Positions 1-5,004 of a stretch of 5,050 bases of DNA are shown piece after piece. The stretch's first letter is position 1. The number at the start of each line of letters is the position of its first letter. A program made the position numbers and the translations under genes. Under the pieces are notes generated by a model. That model had not been told where the DNA came from. It ran no database searches and was given only the letters and a program-made list of their open reading frames with translations. Source of the stretch: SIG607 sp045614505 (GTDB lineage: Bacteria > Bacillota > Clostridia > Oscillospirales > Acutalibacteraceae); assembly GCA_045614505.1 (NCBI GenBank), contig JAZLDA010000034.1, positions 1 through 5,050 on the forward strand, read 5' to 3'.

Positions 1-1
1 T

Positions 2-307
2 ATATGTAATTTTACTGGCAACTATATTATTAAGGGTTCAAAAACTGCTTATAAATTTACTGTTATTACCACCCATCCCGGCGAAATAATCGCGGAGATA
101 ACCCATATACTGCACCACGGAGCCACCAAAATAACGGCAAGAGGTGCGTATACGGATGAAGGAAAAACTGTGCTTATATGTGTTATAAACAAGCATCAGC
201 TCACCGATTTTAAGAAAATAATAAATAAATTCGACAATACCTTTTCTTTTTACGAGACAGTAAACGAAACGCTGGGTAATTTCAAAAAAGTAAAACGCGA
301 AGTTTGA
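2..307 (+). CDS. YitT family membrane protein, C-terminal DUF2179 domain (5'-partial)
   Basis: The open frame enters from the left edge and stops at TGA 305-307, leaving 101 residues. The sequence fits the cytoplasmic C-terminal domain (DUF2179) of YitT/YqfU-type proteins: a stretch reading AYKFTVITTHPGEI, then ITHILHHGATKITARGAYT, then a beta strand (KTVLICVI), a helix (HQLTDFKKIINKF), and the closing TVNETLGNFKK. The HHGAT..ARGAYT segment corresponds to the RGvT..GxGxYTg core of the domain. Complete family members are about 280-300 residues with five or six membrane helices before this domain, so the start and all membrane helices lie outside the window. The biochemical role of the family is not established; the domain is thought to bind a small ligand. 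The gene converges on the phosphopantetheinyl transferase gene, and its last codons form the left arm of the shared terminator. Family assignment is confident; function is not. Confidence 0.88.
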   Translation: MCNFTGNYIIKGSKTAYKFTVITTHPGEIIAEITHILHHGATKITARGAYTDEGKTVLICVINKHQLTDFKKIINKFDNTFSFYETVNETLGNFKKVKREV

Positions 308-318
308 CTTCGCGTTTT
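292..318. terminator. Shared bidirectional rho-independent terminator
   Basis: A perfect 12-bp inverted repeat (AAAACGCGAAGT at 292-303, ACTTCGCGTTTT at 307-318) encloses a 3-nt loop. On the plus strand the stem ends in TTTT followed by ATTTTA. On the minus strand it ends in TTTTAC followed by six T. Both directions therefore have a stem plus a U-rich tail. It sits exactly between two convergent genes, and the stop codons of both (305-307 plus, 317-319 minus) lie in or at the edge of the hairpin. Confidence 0.9.
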
Positions 319-880
319 ATTTTACTGTTGTAATAATAAGATTATTTTCAAAATTGTGTACAGCACAGATGTCCTTATAGGAGATTTTCTTTAAGTTAAC
401 TATTCCTGTGCCTTTCATTTTAAAGTAGGCTTCCTTTGCAGTCCATATTTTAAGAAAATTAAGGAGTTTTTCATCGTCCGTTTGGGCTGTAAGGATAAAC
501 TGCTTATCACTTTCACTGCACACTTTGTCGGCAATCTTTAAATTAGCAGGCTTTATTACTTCAATGTCAATTCCTATGGGGACTATGTCAACCGCTACGA
601 CAACAAAATCTCCCGAATGGCTGACACTGCGAAAAATGTCTCTGTCTTTAATATATGGTTTGCCCTTTTCGTTTCGCTCAAGGACTATTTCCTCTTCCTT
701 TAAAGAAAAAAACTCTGAAACCGCTTTCTTAACAAGCCATTCACCGGCAATGCTTTCCGCTTTTCTTTTGGGATTTGATACAGAAGCAATGTACTTTTTT
801 CTTTGCTCTGTCATTTGAGAAAGGCATTTTTCCGCTTCTTGGGGTTTAAGGTTATTTATATTAAATAAATACTGTTTCAA
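317..880 (-). CDS. Sfp-type 4'-phosphopantetheinyl transferase
   Basis: The enzyme transfers the 4'-phosphopantetheine arm of CoA to a conserved serine of acyl- or peptidyl-carrier proteins, in the cytoplasm. In the 187-residue product the family motifs appear in order: KGKPYI at 72-77, SVSHSG at 85-90 (His88 matches the CoA-contacting His of Sfp), GIDIE at 103-107 (Asp105 and Glu107, the Mg2+ ligands), and WTAKEAYFK at 146-154 (Glu150, third metal ligand; Lys149 and Lys154). WxxKEA marks the Sfp class rather than the small AcpS class. I chose the TTG start at 880: it lies 5 nt after GGCGGGTGA, and MKQYLFNINN lines up without gaps with the Sfp N-terminus (MKIYGIYMDR). The alternative GTG at 889 lies inside that ribosome binding site and would add three residues. 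At 187 aa it is shorter than Sfp (about 224); the C-terminal region after the KEA motif is compact. No carrier protein or synthetase gene is nearby, so its substrate cannot be read from context. It has its own promoter (909-937). Confidence 0.9.
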   Translation of the reverse strand: MKQYLFNINNLKPQEAEKCLSQMTEQRKKYIASVSNPKRKAESIAGEWLVKKAVSEFFSLKEEEIVLERNEKGKPYIKDRDIFRSVSHSGDFVVVAVDIVPIGIDIEVIKPANLKIADKVCSESDKQFILTAQTDDEKLLNFLKIWTAKEAYFKMKGTGIVNLKKISYKDICAVHNFENNLIITTVK

Positions 881-885
881 AGTTT

Positions 886-894
886 TCACCCGCC
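886..894 (-). promoter_or_regulatory. Ribosome binding site deciding the transferase start
   Basis: On the minus strand the sequence is GGCGGGTGA, followed by five bases and TTG (880-878). The in-frame GTG at 889-887 is part of this Shine-Dalgarno element and would have essentially no spacing from it, so TTG is the more plausible start. A weaker AAGG lies 3 nt before the GTG, so use of GTG is not excluded. Confidence 0.6.
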
Positions 895-908
895 TTACTT
901 TAACTGTT

Positions 909-937
909 ATTATAGCAAATGACTTTTATTTAATCAA
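909..937 (-). promoter_or_regulatory. Promoter of the phosphopantetheinyl transferase gene
   Basis: The -35 box is TTGATT (937-932), then 17 nt, then a consensus -10 TATAAT (914-909) preceded by TGC (917-915), an extended -10. The -35 box overlaps the Leu-Ile codons just before the permease stop codon. The expected transcription start is near 902, giving a leader of about 22 nt to the TTG start. Confidence 0.75.
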
Positions 938-2089
938 CATCATAATTCCTGTGAGAATAATAAGAAAAGCAAAGTTAAAGGCTGAAAAAAGCTTTATGTA
1001 GTATCCTTGTTTGTCGGGATTGTGATGAGTATATTCTCTGTAGGTTATAAGACTGGCAAGAGAAGCAATGAGAGTTCCCACACCCCCTATGTTTACCCCA
1101 AGCAACAGGTCACTGTAGTTTGAAGTGAACTGCGATAGAAGTATAGCGGTGGGCACATTGCTTATACACTGGCAGGAAAGCGCGCTGAAAAGCAGGGTGC
1201 TTTTTTCCAAAAGGGCAGAGAAGGTTTCACGAACAATATCAATACGCGCCATATTTCCCGAGAATATGAAGAAGAAAGCAAAGGTAAGAAGCAGAGGATA
1301 GTCCACCTTTTTAAGCGCATCGCGGTCCATAAAAATCAGCACGGCAGGGATAATTATAAGCCCTGTCCAGTATGGAACACCGCGAAATACAATTGCTATT
1401 GAATAGGCAAAAAGCAAGAGATAAATTGCGGTTTTAAAAAATGGGAGCTTTTCAGAGCTGTCCTTTACTTCAATAGGCTCTACTTTAACAAAAATAAGGC
1501 AGCAAAGGGTAATAAGCAGTACCGAAACGGCAAAGGGAACAGCCATAATACCCATAAACTCAAAGGTGGGGATTTGAAATTTTGTGTAGAGATAAAGGTT
1601 CTGTGGGTTGCCGAAGGGGGTCAACATACCGCCCAGATTTGCGGCAATGTTCTGCATTATAAAGGTAAACGCCATATACTTTTCCTTTTTAGCAGTACTT
1701 AATACAAAATAACCCAGCGGCAAAAACGTGAGAAGCGCCATATCATTGGCAATAAGCATTGAGCCGATAAAGGTGACATAAACCAGAACCAACACGCTTG
1801 AGCGGGTATTAGCGAAGCGATGTACGATAGCCGTGGCAAGGGTGTAGAAAAATCGAATGTTTTTAAGGGCGCAAACCACCGCCAAAACACAGAAAAGACA
1901 GGTGAGGGTCTTAAAATCGAAATAAGAGGCATAAGCGCTGTCTATGGGCACAATAATGCTCGTAATAAGAGCGGCAACAAAGGCAACCAGCATAACGGTG
2001 TTACTCTTTATAAAGTTTAATAAGGGCTTTATATCTATACCGTGATGACGGTGATGGTGAGTTCGTCTTAATACGTGAGTTCCTGCCAT
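926..2089 (-). CDS. SLC13/ArsB-like (ion transporter superfamily) permease
   Basis: This is a 387-residue integral membrane protein with about ten hydrophobic segments (roughly 31-50, 58-77, 97-131, 140-160, 176-200, 219-254, 262-280, 295-320, 330-350, 367-386). It shows the two repeated halves typical of the ArsB/CitMHS/SLC13 superfamily: IANDMALLTFLP (113-124) and NLGGMLTPFGNPQN (151-164) in the first half, then CISNVPTAILLS (308-319) and VNIGGVGTLIASLASLITY (332-350) in the second. In related carriers the Asn-Pro/Gly-rich hairpins form the substrate and Na+ sites. Substrates in the superfamily include dicarboxylates, citrate, sulfate and arsenite; nothing here picks one out, and no arsR or arsA-like gene is adjacent. 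An unusual feature is the hydrophilic N-terminus with five His in six residues (HHHRHH, 11-16). Start ATG 2089 follows GAGAGGGAGAAGAG at a normal distance. The gene has its own promoter (2129-2157) and may read through into the transferase gene, since no hairpin separates them. Confidence 0.85.
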   Translation of the reverse strand: MAGTHVLRRTHHHRHHGIDIKPLLNFIKSNTVMLVAFVAALITSIIVPIDSAYASYFDFKTLTCLFCVLAVVCALKNIRFFYTLATAIVHRFANTRSSVLVLVYVTFIGSMLIANDMALLTFLPLGYFVLSTAKKEKYMAFTFIMQNIAANLGGMLTPFGNPQNLYLYTKFQIPTFEFMGIMAVPFAVSVLLITLCCLIFVKVEPIEVKDSSEKLPFFKTAIYLLLFAYSIAIVFRGVPYWTGLIIIPAVLIFMDRDALKKVDYPLLLTFAFFFIFSGNMARIDIVRETFSALLEKSTLLFSALSCQCISNVPTAILLSQFTSNYSDLLLGVNIGGVGTLIASLASLITYREYTHHNPDKQGYYIKLFSAFNFAFLIILTGIMMLIK

Positions 2090-2128
2090 AATTCTCTTCT
2101 CCCTCTCATATTTTTCGCACAGTTAGTA

Positions 2129-2157
2129 AGTATAGCACAACCCGATTACTTTTGCAA
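2129..2157 (-). promoter_or_regulatory. Promoter of the SLC13-like permease gene
   Basis: TTGCAA (2157-2152) is followed by 17 nt and TATACT (2134-2129), preceded by TGC (2137-2135) as an extended -10. The predicted transcript starts near 2122, leaving a leader of about 33 nt. The -35 box begins right after the U-tract of the upstream gene's terminator. Confidence 0.7.
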
Positions 2158-2160
2158 ATA

Positions 2161-2198
2161 AAAATACCGTATCCTTTTATAAAAAGATACGGTATTTT
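2161..2198 (-). terminator. Rho-independent terminator of the two-domain lipoprotein gene
   Basis: A perfect 13-bp stem (AAAATACCGTATC at 2161-2173, GATACGGTATTTT at 2186-2198) has a 12-nt A/T-rich centre that can add three more pairs. Read on the minus strand the stem ends in TTTT followed by TATTT. It lies 14 bases past the lipoprotein stop codon. The plus-strand side also ends T-rich, but no gene approaches from that direction. Confidence 0.85.
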
Positions 2199-2212
2199 AT
2201 TATTCTGCGGAT

Positions 2213-3058
2213 TTAAGTGCTTAGGCTAAGTTTGCCCTCAGAATATGTATATGGAATACGAAGCTCGTCTCCGTTTTTAAGTGTTACTAAAATGACCTTT
2301 TTGCGAATGGAATAACTGCCCTTAGCGGTGGTTTTACTTTCACCATCTTTAACGGTTTTTGTCTCGGTGAACTTTCCCTTTTCAAAAGTCATTTCTACTT
2401 TGGTATTATCCTTTGTGTACTCCCAACTGCCCATAAGAGCTTCCTCGATTTCCTCTGAAAGCTTCTTGTCAATTTCTTCTATTTCCTCTGCCGCCGCCTT
2501 TTCTTCCTTTGTCAGCCCGTCGGGTGAAATGGTGCGGGCAAGGGAAAGGGCTGAATCAATGTGAGAAACAGTGTCAAGGCTTACCTCTTCTTTTTCATTG
2601 AAGCCGTGTGTTGCTTTGATGGTGAGAACCAGCGTGTCGCCGTTTTCAATATCACTCTTTGGAACAAAGAATGCCGAAATGAATTCAGAGGATTCTCCCA
2701 CCGAAATAAGCTGACCCTCACTTGGACTTTTAAGGGTAGTAATTTCAAAGGCCTTGCTTAAGGTTTCGTTGGCGGAAAAAAGGTCAGAGTAGCTGTTCAG
2801 TCCGTTTAATGTAACGGTGGCGCCGCTGCCTACAGAGCTTTTCCCTTGAGTATAATAAAAGAATTCTATTTCCTTGTCGGTGGCAGTGACGGTGTAAACG
2901 GCATACAAAAGACAGTCTTCGCCGTTGTAGGAGTTATCAATATAAAGCTTTATGTCCGATATATTATCGCTCTCAGGCGGTAATATCGGCTCCTCTTTAC
3001 AGCCACAGGCGGTAAATAAAAGCAGAAGTGCAAATATAAGTGCTATGTATCTTTTCAT
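2213..3058 (-). CDS. Lipoprotein with Ig-like region, helical linker and lipocalin-like C-terminal domain
   Basis: This encodes a 281-residue exported protein of unknown function. It opens with a basic MKR, a hydrophobic stretch (about 4-15) and a lipobox-like LFTAC; Cys18 is the likely lipidated residue, with a second Cys at 20. Residues 30-165 are beta-rich and resemble the Ig-like folds of Clostridia surface lipoproteins such as DUF5067-type domains, though I cannot confirm the family. Residues 183-208 form a charged Lys/Glu/Ala-rich amphipathic helix. Residues 209-281 have the layout of a small lipocalin-like beta barrel (compare DUF5640-type): GSWEY (210-214), then alternating strands, KGSYSIRKK, a second-half IPYTYSEGKLSL. 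The start ATG 3058 lies 5 nt after GGGGTGA; an in-frame GTG at 3067 is inside that ribosome binding site and is not preferred. The gene has its own promoter and terminator. Anchoring in the outer face of the membrane is well supported; any ligand is unknown. Confidence 0.82.
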   Translation of the reverse strand: MKRYIALIFALLLLFTACGCKEEPILPPESDNISDIKLYIDNSYNGEDCLLYAVYTVTATDKEIEFFYYTQGKSSVGSGATVTLNGLNSYSDLFSANETLSKAFEITTLKSPSEGQLISVGESSEFISAFFVPKSDIENGDTLVLTIKATHGFNEKEEVSLDTVSHIDSALSLARTISPDGLTKEEKAAAEEIEEIDKKLSEEIEEALMGSWEYTKDNTKVEMTFEKGKFTETKTVKDGESKTTAKGSYSIRKKVILVTLKNGDELRIPYTYSEGKLSLST

Positions 3059-3063
3059 ACTTT

Positions 3064-3070
3064 TCACCCC
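3064..3070 (-). promoter_or_regulatory. Ribosome binding site deciding the start at 3058
   Basis: On the minus strand GGGGTGA is followed by five bases and ATG (3058-3056). The in-frame GTG at 3067-3065 is part of this element. Using ATG also keeps the signal peptide beginning in the usual way with MKR. Confidence 0.75.
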
Positions 3071-3075
3071 AACAT

Positions 3076-3104
3076 AATATACACCCAGTGTCGAAAAATG
3101 TCAA
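3076..3104 (-). promoter_or_regulatory. Promoter of the two-domain lipoprotein gene
   Basis: A consensus -35 TTGACA (3104-3099) is followed by exactly 17 nt and TATATT (3081-3076, five of six consensus bases). The expected transcription start is around 3069-3070, which puts the ribosome binding site at the very 5' end of the message with a leader of only about 11-12 nt. No TGn extension is present. Confidence 0.8.
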
Positions 3105-3112
3105 ATTAGGGC

Positions 3113-3140
3113 AAAAAAAGAAGGGCATTTGCCCTTCTTT
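3113..3140 (-). terminator. Rho-independent terminator of the small lipoprotein gene
   Basis: A perfect 10-bp stem (AAAGAAGGGC at 3117-3126, GCCCTTCTTT at 3131-3140) has a 4-nt loop. On the minus strand it ends in an uninterrupted run of seven T (three of them in the stem), a textbook terminator, 11 bases after the stop codon. The next gene's -35 box starts 8 bases further on. Confidence 0.93.
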
Positions 3141-3143
3141 AAT

Positions 3144-3159
3144 TTAGCTGATTAGCTGA
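3144..3159. repeat. Tandem 8-bp direct repeat at a stop codon
   Basis: TTAGCTGA occurs twice back to back. On the minus strand this is TCAGCTAA twice; the first copy contains the stop codon of the small lipoprotein gene (TAA 3154-3152), and the second places another TAA in a different frame. It is probably a small slippage duplication. Confidence 0.8.
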
Positions 3160-3640
3160 ATGTAACTGTTTTTGCGCGCTCTATGAAATAAGCCTCATGC
3201 TCGGCATAATCCTCTGCCTTGCAGACAAACTGCACCATCCAGAATGCATTATCGGATTTGTAGAGGGATGCCAGATAGGTGTATGTCTCATTTTCTTCAG
3301 CATTGAAGAAAGAGTATTTCATACAGGTAAGTCCGTCTGTATCTGCACGCTCAGGGCTTCTTGCGCTGTTAGCCTGCAGAACAAGGTCAGCGTACTGCTC
3401 TAATGTGTAGTCTTCGAAACCTTCCATTAAAGAAAATTCTTCCTTAAGAATGAAAACTGCAACGGTAGAGGAATCAAAACAAGCGTCGTAGCCTTCCATT
3501 TCGGTTTCAACATAACCTTCATTAAGGGTCACGGATAACTCTTCGCAGGTAAAAACCTTACTCTTTGTATCCTTTACGCTACAACCGGCAAAGGTCAGCA
3601 CCATAGCGAAAAGCAAAGCAATTGCGATAATTCTTTTCAC
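3152..3640 (-). CDS. Small lipoprotein of unknown function
   Basis: This is a 162-residue exported lipoprotein. MKR plus a hydrophobic run (4-15) leads into the lipobox TFAGC, with Cys20 as the lipidated residue. The mature part (21-162) has the alternating strand/helix look of small DcrB/PsbP-like lipoproteins common in Clostridia: an early strand ELSVTLNEGY (34-43), helix TLEQYADLVLQAN (79-91), central strands GLTCMKYSF and ETYTYLASLY (119-127), an aromatic AFWMVQFVC (132-140), and a final helix ending in RAKTVTF. That resemblance is by eye and no function follows from it. The GTG start at 3640 lies 5 nt after a near-perfect GGGAGGTGA; the in-frame GTG at 3649 lies inside that site and would add MNN ahead of the signal peptide. 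The gene has its own promoter (3668-3696) and a strong terminator. It shares no obvious sequence with the lipoprotein gene downstream. Confidence 0.83.
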   Translation of the reverse strand: MKRIIAIALLFAMVLTFAGCSVKDTKSKVFTCEELSVTLNEGYVETEMEGYDACFDSSTVAVFILKEEFSLMEGFEDYTLEQYADLVLQANSARSPERADTDGLTCMKYSFFNAEENETYTYLASLYKSDNAFWMVQFVCKAEDYAEHEAYFIERAKTVTFS

Positions 3641-3645
3641 ATTAT

Positions 3646-3654
3646 TCACCTCCC
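3646..3654 (-). promoter_or_regulatory. Ribosome binding site deciding the GTG start at 3640
   Basis: GGGAGGTGA on the minus strand matches the 16S rRNA tail nearly fully and stands 5 nt before GTG 3640-3638. The upstream in-frame GTG (3649-3647) belongs to the site. The nearby ATG at 3641-3639 is out of frame and is followed at once by TGA. Confidence 0.85.
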
Positions 3655-3667
3655 ATTATTTGTCACT

Positions 3668-3696
3668 ATTTTACCACAGAATTCGACAAGTGGCAA
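3668..3696 (-). promoter_or_regulatory. Promoter of the small lipoprotein gene
   Basis: TTGCCA (3696-3691, five of six consensus) is followed by 17 nt and TAAAAT (3673-3668), preceded by TGG (3676-3674) as an extended -10. The predicted start is near 3661, giving a leader of about 20 nt that holds the ribosome binding site. Confidence 0.78.
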
Positions 3697-3706
3697 GGAT
3701 AAAATT

Positions 3707-3737
3707 AAATTTTTTCAAGACTGCCTTGAAAGAATTT
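3707..3737 (-). terminator. Probable terminator of the phosphofructokinase gene
   Basis: A 7-bp perfect stem (TTTCAAG 3713-3719, CTTGAAA 3725-3731) with a 5-nt loop extends by six more A/T pairs after one mismatch (A opposite C in the minus-strand RNA). It is followed by AATTTTATCC. The position right after the stop codon fits a terminator, but the stem is A/T-rich and the T-tract broken, so efficiency may be partial. Confidence 0.6.
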
Positions 3738-3740
3738 CTC

Positions 3741-4973
3741 TCACTTATGGGGTGAATCAAATTTCAAAACATAATGCGCAGGTATTCCGTTTTCATAATG
3801 GAAATTCTGCTCGCCTTGGATTAAAGGAAGGAAATATTCTATAGCCTCTTTGGTTACACCGTTTCCGCTTTCATTTATCCATTCATCAGGGAAATATTTC
3901 ACATGGTTTGCAACCTTCTCTACATCAACATTTCCTATTGTGACGTTGTAAGGATTACTTGATAAGCGTTTAAAGGTCATCATTTTGCCGGAAAATCCGT
4001 CAATAGCCAGCTTTACAGCCTCTCCTGCTATACGCTCGGCTTCGGTAATGTCGCATTTGGAGCTTAAATGAGAAGAACAACGTTGCATTACGTTAAGCTC
4101 AATAGAACGCACCTTGCACTTTAACTCTTTAGTTACTATTTTTTCAAGGGCTTTGCCTACACCTGCAAGATATTTATGACCGAAGATGTCACTTTTGCCT
4201 GACTGGAATTCTTCACCGATGTCTTCCTCGGTTAGGCTTACGCCCTCTGAAACAGCCACAATAACCGAATTGTGATGCTTCTGGACTTGCCTAATATCCT
4301 CTAAAAACTGTTTTACGGAGAATGGCTTTTCAGGAAGATAAATAAGATGGGGAGCGGTTTCGCCTATGGTGTGCAAAACAGACGATGACGCTGTCAGCCA
4401 GCCGGTGTCTCTGCCCATAATCTCAACAATAGTAACTGAAGTGGCAGAATATACACTGCTATCTCTGGTGATTTCATGAAGCGTAGTGGCGAGATACTTT
4501 GCCGCAGAGCCAAATCCCGGTGTGTGGTCGGTTTCAGGAAGGTCATTATCAATAGTTTTCGGAATACCCATAACCGATATATCAATGCCCTTTGCCTTAA
4601 AATATTTGTTCAGCTTCATTACGGTATCCATAGAGTCGTTACCGCCGATATAGAAAAAAGCCGAAATATTATGTTTCTGAAGATTATTCAAAATAGTTTC
4701 GTATATTTCGGGCTTTTCTTCAAAAGCGGGAAGCTTATAACGGCAAGAGCCTAAAAGGGTAGAGGGCGTCTGCCTTATCAGCTCAATCTTATTATTATCT
4801 GCAATAATATCGTTAAGCTTTACAAGGTTGTCGTAAATCAGTCCCTCGATTCCGTTAACCGAACCGTAAATTAAATCAATTTCATCGCATTTTGCCCCTT
4901 GTGTGAAAACACCTAAAAGGGAAGCGTTTATAGCGCAGGTAGGACCGCCCGATTGAGCAACGGCAATATTCAT
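3741..4973 (-). CDS. Diphosphate-dependent (PPi-type) 6-phosphofructokinase
   Basis: The enzyme phosphorylates fructose 6-phosphate to fructose 1,6-bisphosphate in the cytoplasm; in this clade the donor is predicted to be PPi and the reaction reversible. The 410-residue product is longer than bacterial ATP-PFK (about 320) and typical of PPi enzymes. Motifs: SGGPT at 8-12, STLLGSCR 71-78 (phosphate-donor loop), GGNDS 110-114, PKTIDNDL 138-145 (Asp142 is the expected catalytic base), MGRDTGW 186-192 and SEGV 242-245 (substrate side), ELNVMQR 292-298. Two donor-determining positions are PPi-like: Asp113 replaces the Gly of the ATP-PFK GGDGS, and Lys139 replaces the Gly of PGTIDND. Asn112 replaces the usual Asp of the motif. 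The start is ATG 4973, 6 nt after AAGGAGAT; an upstream ATG at 5033 would overlap the promoter. It has its own promoter and a probable terminator. PPi use is inferred from residues, not shown. Confidence 0.92.
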   Translation of the reverse strand: MNIAVAQSGGPTCAINASLLGVFTQGAKCDEIDLIYGSVNGIEGLIYDNLVKLNDIIADNNKIELIRQTPSTLLGSCRYKLPAFEEKPEIYETILNNLQKHNISAFFYIGGNDSMDTVMKLNKYFKAKGIDISVMGIPKTIDNDLPETDHTPGFGSAAKYLATTLHEITRDSSVYSATSVTIVEIMGRDTGWLTASSSVLHTIGETAPHLIYLPEKPFSVKQFLEDIRQVQKHHNSVIVAVSEGVSLTEEDIGEEFQSGKSDIFGHKYLAGVGKALEKIVTKELKCKVRSIELNVMQRCSSHLSSKCDITEAERIAGEAVKLAIDGFSGKMMTFKRLSSNPYNVTIGNVDVEKVANHVKYFPDEWINESGNGVTKEAIEYFLPLIQGEQNFHYENGIPAHYVLKFDSPHK

Positions 4974-4979
4974 ATTTTT

Positions 4980-4987
4980 ATCTCCTT
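4980..4987 (-). promoter_or_regulatory. Ribosome binding site of the phosphofructokinase gene
   Basis: AAGGAGAT on the minus strand stands 6 nt before ATG 4973. It fixes the start against the in-frame ATG at 5033, which has no comparable site and lies in the promoter. Confidence 0.88.
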
Positions 4988-5004
4988 CGACAATTTCTAA
5001 GGAA

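Noticed and set aside
525..818. A plus-strand open frame of 97 codons opposite the phosphopantetheinyl transferase.
   Set aside because: It is antisense to a gene with intact conserved motifs, and its low-complexity Ser/Thr/Phe composition is that of a shadow frame.
1699..2020. Short open frames of 66-77 codons overlapping the permease gene on both strands.
   Set aside because: They overlap a well-supported membrane protein gene, have no family resemblance or ribosome binding site, and follow its codon pattern out of frame.
2041..2060. A short tandem repeat in the CAT/CAC/CGT run of the permease N-terminus.
   Set aside because: The units are imperfect and very short; it is better described as a His-rich coding tail than as a repeat element.
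2090..2212. A riboswitch or leader RNA ahead of the permease.
   Set aside because: The interval is filled by the upstream gene's terminator and a promoter, leaving a leader of only about 33 nt, too short for a known riboswitch class.
4394..4754. Open frames of 63-92 codons overlapping the phosphofructokinase.
   Set aside because: They lie over conserved PFK motifs in the true frame; no independent start signal or recognisable protein.
4980..5003. A TCCTT/AAGGA inverted repeat that could hide the phosphofructokinase ribosome binding site.
   Set aside because: Only five pairs, and the upstream arm lies at or before the predicted transcription start, so it would mostly be absent from the RNA.
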